Of a stretch of DNA of 64,000 nt, positions 1 to 10,878 are shown piece by piece; positions within the stretch are counted from its first letter, which is position 1; each line of letters starts with the position of its first letter. Source of the stretch: Panagrolaimus kolymaensis (taxonomy: Eukaryota; Nematoda; Chromadorea; Rhabditida; Panagrolaimidae); the NCBI GenBank assembly GCA_028622995.1, contig JAJQJQ010000015.1, positions 3,348,001 to 3,412,000 of the forward strand, written 5' to 3'. The position numbers were made by a program, and so were the translations under genes. The notes below the pieces were generated by a model. It did no database searches. It was not told where the DNA came from and saw only the letters and a program-made list of their open reading frames with translations.

Positions 1-346
1 TTTCATTTGAGAGTTGAGTTTCAGAAGAATAGAAATAATTGATGAATTCCTTGAAGTTTTTGAAGGAGTAGCTGTCGATTTTGAATGGTTCATCTTTTTT
101 GGTTGACCATCGTTCAGAAAACATAACAGCGAAAGGCTTCGACAAGCCAGCTAACATGTGTTTATGAGCGTATAATTTCTAAAAAAACAAAAGCATAAGA
201 ACAAGTAAACAAAGCTAAAATAAAAACCATGCCAGATCACCAAATTGAAAAGTAACATCAAAAAAACCATTTTCAACATCTTGAGAATTGAAAGTATCGA
301 ATTGTTTTGATAGCTTTAATTTGAGATGACCATATTTATCATCCAT
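1..346 (-). CDS. BTB/POZ domain protein, 5' part (runs off window)
   Basis: The N-terminal half of a BTB domain protein is readable on the minus strand. BTB proteins of this kind usually act as Cullin-3 substrate adaptors; that role is family knowledge. Exon 1 (346-233) starts at an ATG and encodes about 38 residues ending in a DVTFQFGDL stretch. Exon 2 (178 to the window edge) continues with KLYAHKHMLAG, the classic BTB core, then a conserved MFSE segment. The two parts join in frame only if the intron starts with GC at 232-231 and ends with AG at 180-179; every GT donor nearby causes a stop. Either this is a GC-AG intron or there is a base error. Sequence before the ATG (about 347-380) stays open after a possible acceptor, so an upstream exon, for example a MATH domain, is possible. 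Confidence 0.7.
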
Positions 347-416
347 TTTGTAAGAAATTACAAGAGCAAGAGATCTAAAAGTTAAAAACTGTAAAGTTTA
401 AAAACATCGTTTGATG

Positions 417-794
417 CAATGCTGCAAAAACGCGCGCTTTAGCGCGCGACGCTAAAATTTCATTTCGCGTTGTTTCGCGTTCGCGCTCTTTCGCGGTTTT
501 TTTTCCGCGTTTGTTTAGCGTCGCGAATCAACGCTAACTTAGAATTTGCAACAAATACAGCAAAAGTAGTAAAAAAATTAATTCGTTTTATTTATTATGG
601 CTTAAATATAAGCATTGGATCAAAAAAATTTCAAAAAATTACCTAATTGTGCTTTAAAAAAGATTCGCGAAATTTTCGCGAACTGTTTAGCGTCGCGTCG
701 CGACGCGGTTTTTTTCTTTTTCATTTTTAGCGTTCGCGCGCGACGCGCTTTTATAAAAAAAGAAACGCGCGCGTTCCGCGTTTTTGCAGCACTG
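417..794. mobile_element. GC-rich hAT-type non-autonomous element (MITE)
   Basis: A 378-bp element is bounded by inverted repeats CAATGCTGCAAAAACGCG (417-434) and its near-perfect complement (777-794), which match at 17 of 18 positions. It is flanked by the 8-bp direct repeat GTTTGATG (409-416 and 795-802), the target-site length of hAT transposons. The interior is packed with GCG and CGC tracts and partial palindromes, in sharp contrast to the AT-rich surroundings. No transposase is encoded, so it would depend on an autonomous relative. Confidence 0.75.
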
Positions 795-1042
795 GTTTGA
801 TGTTGACAGAAAAAAAAAACGAAAACGAGAGCAAAAAAATGAAAGCGCTTCAATTTGCAAATCCCTTTTTTTCCTCAAAACGAACGAATAAGCTTATGCA
901 TCATGCATAAAATGCTCAAACTCAAACATGCTAATTTTTTATGAAACAAATCAAACAAAATTTTTTTCAATCCTTTCATTATTTTTGAATCAGTTGCTGC
1001 ATTTTTTTTGAGCGACAAGAAGGCGGCTGTTCTTTTCTCTTT

Positions 1043-2691
1043 GTGAAGCTTTGGAAATTCAAGAAATATATTGAAATGCGTCAAAAAGCACCTTCAGGAA
1101 CTTCATCGAATTCATCAAAGAAGCAAGTTCGTCCATCAACGGCATCAACATCAACAAGCTCACGACGAAGACGAAGTGATAGTGGAAGACGACGACAAGA
1201 TGATTTGGCTGTTGAACCAATCAATGATGGAACTCGATCAAAACCTCGAATTGTTAAAGGAATACAATGCAAGTTGCGTGAACGTAATATTCGAAGGACA
1301 TTGGAAGAAGACCAAACTAATAGTAAGTTAAAATTCTTTTTGTTAAACCATCCATTGTAAAACTAATAATACTATGTATTTGTTGTATCTTTATTTTTAC
1401 TTACTAACATTTTGTTTAGAAACTCAATCCATCCATGTGAATCTTGATCGTGATCGTCCAACATCGCAATTACAAAAACAAAGATTTCAAGAATTTACAC
1501 GTGATGCTGTGAATAAAGGTGTGAAGGGAATCTTGGATGAATACATGGTAAACCTCAAGTCATTTGTTCCTATTGGTGTAACCAAGCGAGCTTTCGATGC
1601 AAATTCCAAGAAGAATCGATATCATGGTGAGAAATGTTTGTGTGTACCTTAAAGTTTATCCATCATTTTTTAGACGTAATCTGCATCGATAATACAAGGG
1701 TCATATTGAAGAATCAACCAGCTGACTATATCCATGCAAATTTCGTCTGTGGTGAACCATTGGTCAACTCTTTCATATTAACTCAAGGTCCAATGATGAA
1801 CACCGTGAAAGATTTTTGGTATGTTTTCCCTTAGTTTTGTTGATAAAGTACATTCATTTTTTTTTAGGAAAATGGTCGCACAAGAAAATGTCGGAAATAT
1901 AATTATGCTATGTGAAACAGTTGAAGTTGGAAAAGAAAAGTAAGTTTCCATTCTAATAGCTTATTTACTATGTATTTGTTTTCTCATTTATGAAACTTTG
2001 GTTTTTTTAGGTGCCAACAATATTGGCCTCGTGAAGAAGGATGTACTGTCGAATGGCCTGGTGTACAAATCAAAAATGTTAAAATGGATATTACTGATTC
2101 AACAACAGTTATATCAACATTGGAATTGGTATTTGATAAGAAAGAAAAAATTACATTGAAGCATCATCACTGGAAAACATGGTTAGTTTTTTCTCTCTTC
2201 ATCTTTCAAAGCATATTTTTGATATTTTTAGGCCTGACAAATCTGTGCCTTTATCGGTACTCGCCCCATTTCGGCTTTTAAGAAATGTTCGGCATTCTTC
2301 TCGTCCAACGATCGTTCACTGCTCTGCTGGTATTGGAAGAACTGGTTCCGTCGTCGCGTTGGAATTCTGTTATCAACAACTTCTAAGTGAAAACAAATTA
2401 TCGGTACTTGAAAGCGTCAAATTGTTAAGACGTATGTTTAGTTTTTCTTTGAAATTCAAGCTAATTTTCATTTTTCCAGATATGCGAATGCACTCCGTCC
2501 AAACAGATCTCCAATATTTATATCTTTTCAAATGCTTATTGATTTTTTCACAAAAGAATAAAACTATTCCACCTGAATGTATGGCATTATTTGATAATTT
2601 TCAAAAAGAATATCAAGCTATTATCGATGCAAAAATGACAGAAGAGAAACCTGAAACTTATGCTCCTCTATTGCCAATGAAATTTCAATAA
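1043..2691 (+). CDS. Nematode-type protein tyrosine phosphatase
   Basis: Seven exons (1076-1322, 1420-1626, 1674-1818, 1868-1939, 2011-2181, 2232-2431, 2480-2691) give 417 residues; an in-frame ATG at 1043 would add 11. A basic, serine-rich head (SSRRRRSDSGRRR) precedes one classical PTP domain. The substrate-loop motif KKNRY is followed by DYIHANF. A WPD loop (W281-P282-D283, split by an intron) and the signature HCSAGIGRTG with catalytic Cys311 and its Arg are present, as is the Q-loop VQTDLQY. All residues needed for cysteine phosphatase chemistry are intact, so it should dephosphorylate phosphotyrosine. There is no signal peptide or membrane segment, so it is likely cytosolic. It resembles the expanded single-domain worm PTPs, many of which are germline-expressed in C. 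elegans (family knowledge). A polyadenylation-like AATAAA lies about 35 bp past the stop. Confidence 0.9.
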
Positions 2692-2759
2692 TTTGAACAA
2701 TATTTTCTTTGAAAAGTCTTATTTTTGTAATAAAAATTGATCGATAAAGTTTTAAATTA

Positions 2760-3267
2760 TGTGTGTAATAGCTCTTCAAAAGGTTTTGCCGCTTGTCATG
2801 ATAAACAATGTTCCAGTTTTCCTGCCTTATCAAAGCAATCTTTTACTACATAATCATGACTCACTTTCGAGATTTACGAGCTGTAACAGGGTTGCATTAC
2901 AACGTGTGATAATTAGTAAATATGAGTTCTTCACGAATAATGCATATGTATTTCATTTTTTTCAGTGAACAAATTAGTTTTTTACATGTTCGAAAGGTTT
3001 TCATACACAATCCAATGCCTTCTTTCTTCCCCTGATAGCTATGGAAATGAAATTAATGTAAGAAGAAAATGGGAAAGTTGTGCTAACAAATATTTTAGTT
3101 CAAAACAAAAAACTATGGCTTTAGAGCCTGTAAAATGAACAATAATTATAATAAAGGGTTTATTTATGCAAACAAAAAAGTGACAACATTACAAAACTGT
3201 TTGGAAAAGAAACATAAATAACAAAACAGTAGTAAAACAGAGAAACAAAAATTAACAAGCAAGTTTA
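2760..3267. other. Intergenic, no supported feature
   Basis: This lies between the 3' ends of the phosphatase (+) and the second BTB gene (-). I see no conserved coding sequence or structural element. Confidence 0.5.
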
Positions 3268-3917
3268 TTAACCATTAAAGGATTTACCCATCAAGTCTTC
3301 ATAAATCCATCCATATGTTTTCCAAAGAGATTCTTCAGTAAGAAGGTCATGATCTTCCATATCATTTTTATCCAAAGAAGTGGTTCCAAAAGCCTTTTTT
3401 ACCTTTTCATTTTCGGTTGCTGGAGTTGAATTGTTGAGAAGAGAATAATACCAGACAAAGTAACGTTTAATAAAATCCATGGAAAGAAAACCAGTACCGA
3501 AATTTGCTGCATTGATTCGATCATCATCACCGAGTTCATCAAAGAATGATTTTATAGATGCAGAAGGTTGAATTTCACACTAAAAAGATGATGATCATTC
3601 AATGGACGAAAGAAAACAACACTTACCTTTTCACCTTTTAAAGCCATGGCATATGATTTTGAATCTTGAGTTTTGATAAGGTAGAAAAGTTCAAGAATAA
3701 TTTTATAGCTTTTTGAATCATAATCCTTGAATGGAACATCTACAGGTGCATCAGAAACAAATGTTTCACCCATTTTTTGCAAAAATGGACATAATTTATA
3801 AAAATGTTCAGAGACGACAAACTTCTTTCCATCGTTGAAAACAAAGTTGAACTTGGATGCTTTATCTTCAGCAATTTTGAGATCTTCAACCATTGTGATG
3901 AGATGATCTTCAGCCAT
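3268..3917 (-). CDS. BTB/SKP1-fold protein
   Basis: Two exons (3917-3627 and 3579-3268, phase 0 join) give 200 residues. Residues about 18-85 look like a BTB/SKP1 fold: an FVFNDGKKF strand pair, an HFYKLCPFLQKM helix pair and a D-Y-D-S-K-S-Y-K-I-I-L-E-L segment. The C-terminal half is unlike any family I can name. The ATG at 3917 is the first in frame, but the frame stays open to a good acceptor at 3943-3942, so an upstream exon may exist. With the partial BTB gene at the window start it brackets the phosphatase, consistent with a cluster of expanded worm adaptor genes. It could bind Cullin-3 or Cullin-1, but the sequence does not decide which. Confidence 0.65.
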
Positions 3918-3944
3918 TGCGAGATTGAGAGAACGTGTAGCCTG

Positions 3945-6591
3945 AAAAGTCCGTTAACTAAAAAAAATGAATTATTAGTTAAAACATATCGCGACAAGTT
4001 TATAAATCCACGAGAAATTTATATACGTATTTACACGAAATAAAAGGTTAGCTTAAAAACCGAGAATTCATGTAACAAAAAAGAATGTTAAAGCAATAAT
4101 ATTTTATAACATCGAATAAATGGATACAAATAAGATTTTAGAAGCTTGATTGAAAAAGTCTTTTCACAAAAAAAAATTTTGTAGGTAACTATTTTGAAGT
4201 GGAATTGTTACAGCCCTGTAATGCAAGGTGCAAGTTACTGTTGGTCTTTTTTGGCGCTCTTTTTGAATGAATTTTCCTAAAAATCTTTTTTTTTTCAGAA
4301 ATTGATTCGTCTTGTAATTTTTTTTGGTGGTTGAGTTTGTAAGTTAAAGTATTTTGAGATTAGCTGCCGCTATCTTAGCTTTGAATTTTTTTTAACTTAT
4401 TTATGAAAAACAAGTGTTAAGCGAGATGATTTGATGATTTATTTTAACATAAAACTAAAATCATAGAGAATTTTCTTGAAGCTTTTTTTTCATAGACGTT
4501 TTCTGCCAATGGAAATACTTTTAGAAAAATAAAGCTTAATGTTTTAATTGTCGAATCCCTTTTTTTTCCTACTTAACTTTGCTCTCCATTTTTTTTTCTC
4601 ATTCAAAAATACAAAATATATGTAATTGTTTTAGTTGAAACTTTTTTAGCAAGAAAGAGCAAAGGAAAAAAACATTAGAATATCAAAGCAGTATATCATT
4701 AAAAAAAAGGGTTGAAGATGAATAATTTAAACCGCTTTTTTTTACTTTTTTTGGAGATTACGCAAAAACTTTGAATGAAAAGTCAGTAGCTTCTGCTGGT
4801 ACATCCATTAAAAAAATAAAAAGCATGTAAGGCAATTTCGTGGCTTATTTTTTTTTTTTTGCAAAAGAATTTTCTCATGATTTCCGGTGATACTTAGAGT
4901 TTCATTCTTTCTTTGAAAGTTAACTAAAAATATGCGTTGTTGCATATTTCAGAAAAACGCGTTGAATTGTTTAAATATTTAAATGGGATTAGAAGAAAAA
5001 CAACGATGCCATTATTTATATGCTTCAACAATTAAAATACATAGTTTTCTTTTTATCAATAAAGGTTAAAAGATGAATAAATCACTTATCGCCGCCATCT
5101 GTTATATCGAATGTCGAAAGCAGCTTCCTTCAATGCATACATGGATTTTTAATTAAATATTAATACCACAAAGTATCTCATCTTGTAAATAATTGCTTCT
5201 TTTTTTATAATATTTTTCATATCAACATTTTTTTGTAAGAAATGGAATCACAAATTGCTCTTGTTCACAATCGCATCTCGTCGATCAAATGTTTTGTTTT
5301 TAAAGAGCTTTGTCAAGCATTTCTTGTAGCCTTTGAAAGAAATTTAACAGATACTGTTTACCGACTTTCTTACTTTTTTTATTCGATCAAAAAAACCCAA
5401 TGTTTCATACTTTGCAAAAATGTGCATATAAAGTTTAAACATCACTGATTTAAAATTGCTCTAACCTCTAAACTTTTTTGCAATTGTCTCTCACTCGACC
5501 GCAATTAAAATTTTAACAGGTTTTCTAATTTTTTTTGCCATATTTTTCTATTTTTGAAAGAAAGAATGTCAAATAAAATTTTATTTTTCTTACAAACAAG
5601 AAGAAAAAAAATTGGTGAAAGTATGTAATAATCAAGCAGCAAAAAAAGTTGGGATTGTGAATGGATGGATGAGTGATGTTTGTGTTGAGAAAATGAAAAT
5701 GAGAAGGAAGAAAAACGAAAAGAAAAGACGATGATGACGAAGAGGCCTTCTTTTAATTACAAGTTTTTTTTTTAAACGCATGACTTTTTCTTCTTAGGGT
5801 CGCAGTAAACCTTTTGATTTCCTTTTTCTTTTTCTTTTCGGTGACTTCGTCATATTCTTTTTATGCTTTTGTTTTTAAAATTATTATGATTGCTAAATGC
5901 AATAAATAATTAAAGAAGGCAACTAACTAAATGCAACTCAATAATAAAGCAAGCAGCTACCAAGAATTTTGTTTAACCATAAAATAAAAACAGAAGAAAA
6001 AAAGCGAGCTCCACCAAAAAAAGAAGTAAGAAAACCCTAAATTTGTAAAATAATGAATGAATGATGTTTTGCAGAATATAAAAAAAAGGTTAAAGAAGGA
6101 TAAAATGTTCGCGAATCAAAACACTCAATCGCGTGTACCTTTGCTGGAGTAGTCGTCCGTCCGTCAAGCTAGCTGGATTGCAATAAAAATCTTAATTTTG
6201 TCAAGAATGATTGATAGTAATAATTTATTTATTTTGTATTACTGTAGTGATTTTATTGGAACCTTTAAATTAACATCGACTTATGATTTTCTGTATAACA
6301 CGTTTCTAAAAAAAAATAGAGCCCTAATAATTGTTATTAAAGAAAATAAATAAATAAATAAATAACCATCTGAGATTTTATGTAACTGACTTTTTTTTAA
6401 TTAATATGTTTAAAAAAACGCTATAGTTTTTAATTACAAATATAAAAAATACAACAATATTATATATATATATTTTTTGAGAGCTTTTTTGTTTTTGAAT
6501 TTTGAATTGAGAGATATTATTTAACAACAACGACGACAACACAAAAAGAGTTTTTAATTTCACAAAAACAAAAACAAAAAAAATATTATTT
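3945..6591. other. Long AT-rich intergenic region
   Basis: These 2.6 kb are dominated by A and T runs. Short open frames, for example at 5242-5448, lack splice context and recognisable domains. I see no RNA gene. A mixed-composition stretch around 6110-6180 has no evident structure. Confidence 0.5.
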
Positions 6592-9500
6592 TTAAGTGGT
6601 AAATGTTTTTGAACATGCTGAACTTGGTGATATATCACTTTCAAGAAATTGTGAATGTAAATGATCTCCACGTTCTCTACGAAGATAACCAATGCGTAAA
6701 ATGGTTTCTAATGCATTTACAGAATCAAGCCCACATTTTCTTGAAACATTTTTCAATACACATCTTTCCATTTGATAATATGAACGACATTTAAATGCTT
6801 CAATTCGTTTTAATTTTGATAAAGTTTCAAACATGAGATTTGTGCTTGCAATTGTAATTTGTTCGAGTTCTTCTTGGGTGGTGGCTTTATTGACGGCTTC
6901 TTCAATATCACTGAGGGTTTTAGCATAACTTGAAATCATGGCTTCATTAATATCTGATCGAGTTTGATTATATGATAATATCGACTAAAAAAATGATATT
7001 ATTAAATCATAAATAAAAAAATAGATCTCAACGAGTATGTTTTGCATTTTTATTTCTAGACACCCTTATAAATCTGGGTCTATTGATGAAGGAAGGATAA
7101 TAAACTTACAGTATGACATTGTTCAAACCATTCTAAACCATTTTGTCCTATGCATGCATAAGTTGAAGGAGTAGCCTCGGGTTTTTGACATTCATTTTCA
7201 AACATAATTTTAATATTTCCATCATTATCCATCATAGCATTAATATGTTCAGAAATTTTATTATGATCTTGTAAAAATCCAAATGCACATTGAAATTGTA
7301 ATTCATTTTTTAAGCATGCTGATTGAATGGTTTCTTTCATAGATTTTAATGGCATTGTCATTAATGCAGCTGACTAAAAAAAAGAAAAGAGATGACGACG
7401 TTGAAAAAAAAATATTAGGAAAAAGCTAATAAAGCAAATGGGTTGAGAAAATTTTATGGGATAACCCTAATCTCTAGAAAAGATGCATAATAAAAAAAAT
7501 TTGCTTACAACTGAATCCACTCCAATGGCCTTTAAAATTCCTTGAGATTTTCCTTCAAGTGTATGGGGTTTAGGCATTTCAGATTCATCACCAATAGTTT
7601 CAAGTAATCTTTGTGAAATATCTAATGCTACTGTCGAACATGCACCAAGATGTTTAGCATATAATACCATTCTGAAAAAAACTTTATGATATTTATTTTT
7701 AGAAATAATTATTGTTTTTTTTTGTTATAGAATCAAGCAAGCAAGGATTTTTTTATTTAGGTAAAATTAAATTCTATTTTTTTCACAATAATTTTTTGTT
7801 GCATTGTTAAGTTTGGAAAATTTTCTTGTAAAGACAGAATCTGAGTTATTTTTGTTCTGAGAAAAAAAGGGGATTAAAGTCCATGATGACTTATGTCTGC
7901 TGGTGTTTATTGTTGTTTCAATTTCATTGTTTTTTTTTGGAAAAATATATTTAACGACAATGCTTAATATGAAATTCTTACACACACACAAACAAAATAA
8001 AAACATTTTTCTTTTTATAATTTCTTAAAGAATCATCAAAACATTTCCTTTTTAAAAAAATCCCAAAAAAAACTTTTGACGTATTGAGGGTGGATGGATG
8101 GAGGATGGATATGGATGGACAACAACATGTTGCGTGTAAAAAACAATCTTTTAATGTTGTCCCTTTTTTATTTTATTTGGTGGGTGACTTTGCTTCTCCT
8201 TGTTTATATCAACAACAAAAACATTCAACAAAAAAGATAATGAAATGACGTGATTATTTTTACTTATGTTTTTTACGATCTCATAAAATTTTCAAAAAGC
8301 TTTCTTTTTTCGTTTTTTGGCATTTTTTTTGTGTGCCCTAAATTTAGGATACAAAATATTCGAGTATTTTGCTACAGAATACTTTGTTATTTCCCTACAA
8401 ACTTTTTTTTGTAATAAAAAAAAAAGAAGTTTAATTTCTTTTAATTTTTGCTCTTTAATTTACGACCGTACAAAGTTGAAAGACAAGAAGGCGAAAAAGA
8501 CGAACATAAAAAATCGGAAATTGGATAATTAATAAAAAAAAAAAAGAAGGGCGCATTGCATTCATTTTTAGAGTTTATTTTTAACTACCCACTCTCTTTT
8601 TTTTAAAGAGAAAATATGTCGATTGATTTATTACTTTTTATTTCTTTTTAGTTTTTTGAAATCAAAAATATGACGACAAAAGAACAATTTTAGTTTAGGA
8701 AGACATCTTCTTTCTTTTTTTATATCATCGCCCCCAAAATTAGGTATTAAATTTAGAAGAAAAAAAGTAGCACGTTTTAATTTCTTATTTTTTTTATTTT
8801 TCTTAACATTGAACTTAACATTTCACAAAAGTCATCGTCAACAGGAAAGTAAAAGAAAATGTTAAAAATTACAAAACTTTTCTTATTACGTTGCAATATT
8901 TTATTTTTTTTTTAGGATTAATTTTTTTTTCTAAATATTGTCTTATTTTTTGCAACAAAAAAATATTTTAAAAATTTTTAAATCCTTTTATTTATTTTTG
9001 TAATTTATAGTGTTTATGTTAGTGAAAGACTTTAGTGTTTAATTTTTTGTTTATGACTACTACTGATGCACAAAAGTCCAAAAATGGGAGTACAAATTCG
9101 GTGGTTTTATTATGAGGATAATCAAAAACATATAATTTCTTAAAAGTTGTAATTTTAAGAAACTGAAATTTTTTTAAATGTTTCACTATTCAAAAATCAC
9201 CGCCTCCATGTATTCAAAAATGGTTAGAACCATCCATCATAATTTTACAAATCACCAGTTTTTTTGTTGTTTCTTTCTTTAAAAAAATTTGCAACCATAA
9301 AATTATACTCAAAAACAACACACAAAGAACGACGAAACATTTTTTTTTTCAAATTCATCCATCATTAAAAATGCGCCTTTATTTTTTTATTTTTTTGTTG
9401 AAGGAAAAAGAAAAAAATTAATTCTAAAGCACTCATTATTTTTTTCTAAAAGCACTCCCTTGTAATAATAACCAGGGTTTAAGAAAAAAAATTTTTGTTT

Positions 9501-10878
9501 GCAAATTTTTGGTTCTCTGATATTTCTTTTTGCTTGTTGGAAACGAAAAAAAACTTAACTTTAACAGTTTCAAAATTTTTTCTATATTTAAAAAAAATGA
9601 ATGCTAAAAATAATTTTTTTTACTACAAAGTTATTTTTAAACTGTAAAAAAGCAAAAAAGAGGAAATACTTTTTTTCCAGAAAAAGAAATGCAAAAAATG
9701 AATTTTTAATTTCCAAAACCAAGGATTATCGTAGGGTTTTTTTTGTGGGATTTCCTTAAGCCACTAAAATCTTTTAATAGAAATGTGAGAGGGAGATAAA
9801 ATAAAAATAGCTAGTTGTTATTAATTTTGGCCGGAAATTTGCTTTCATCTTAATATATAGGCTACTACTACCAAGATTTTTTCATTCCAATACCATATTT
9901 TTTCTTCTCTGCCACTTGCAATGAAAAAAGAACTAAATGACATCACGCACGTGTGAAAATAAAAAACCTTGTGATTGCATTGTTTCAAATTAGTTTTTTT
10001 GCTAATAAAAATTCCCAAAGTTTTGGAGTTTACAATTATTTTTTTGTATGTATGTAAATTTAAAGCAACATCAAACTTCTTTGGTGTGCTTTGTTCATTG
10101 CTGCTTGAATTCCCACGAGAAAAAAAAAATTAAAATCCAAAACGAACCTTTCATCATCATTTTCAGCTTTCTGTAGCGATTGTTGATAACTTAATCGTTC
10201 TGAAAAAAGGAAGCTTTTATTTATTTAATAATTATAAACTCATAAATAAATTAAAAGAGGAAATTAATTATTTTCTTTTTCTTATAAAAGTTGCTTATAT
10301 TTTTAGATTACTTAAATAATTAATTAATTAATTATTACTCAAAAATAATGATGATGGTCTAGTTCCTTTTAAGATAATAGAAAATTGAAAAATATTAAGA
10401 GAACAAAAAAGGGTTATTAGAATTAAGTGTTTCCAGAAGAAACAAAAAAAGGCATTTTTTTGTTCCAATAAACATATTGGATGACTGACTGTAACGATGA
10501 TGTGATACCAATCTTATTTTTTTTTTATTACTATCACGTTTTTGTATTTTGTTCAAAAAAAACATGCTTTTTTCAACATTCAAAGCTCACACAATATTTA
10601 TGTTTTTAGGAAACCTCTTAATTGAAAAACAAACAAAAAATAATATTCTATTTAGAAATAATATCCGGAAGATGAAGATTTATGTTATCGAGAGAGAGAA
10701 AAAAAAGCTTAGAAAGGAAATTAACAAACTAACCATTTTCACCAATTTGTTTTGCAGCCGTTATCATATCCCTTGGAGCATTTTTATAAACAAAATATTG
10801 TTGTGCATTAACTCCAATAACAAAAAATAAAATAATAAATAAATTTTTTAACCCAAGTAAATTATTAATTCTCAACAT
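6592..10878 (-). CDS. Secreted nematode protein of unknown function
   Basis: Five exons (10878-10734, 10199-10148, 7671-7509, 7373-7110, 6984-6592) encode 338 residues; all intron phases agree. Residues 1-25 form a signal peptide with an LFIILFFVIGVNA core ending in a plausible cleavage site, so the product enters the secretory pathway. The mature part is helical and hydrophilic with widely spaced cysteines in the C-terminal two thirds, including FKCRSYYQMERC near residue 290, suggesting disulfide-bonded helices. There is no transmembrane segment after the leader. I do not recognise the family; a resemblance to CPG4-like cysteine domains was considered but not supported. Intron 2 is about 2.48 kb, far longer than the others, which are about 50-550 bp. 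Confidence 0.8.
7672..10147 (-). other. Large second intron of the secreted-protein gene
   Basis: The intron starts with GT and ends with AG. It is almost pure A/T-rich low-complexity DNA. No nested gene, tRNA or transposon ends were recognised, although regulatory elements could be present. Confidence 0.7.

Noticed and set aside
5242..5448. 68-codon plus-strand frame in the first long spacer
   Set aside because: It starts with ATG but has no similarity to known domains, no neighbouring exons and AT-biased codons.
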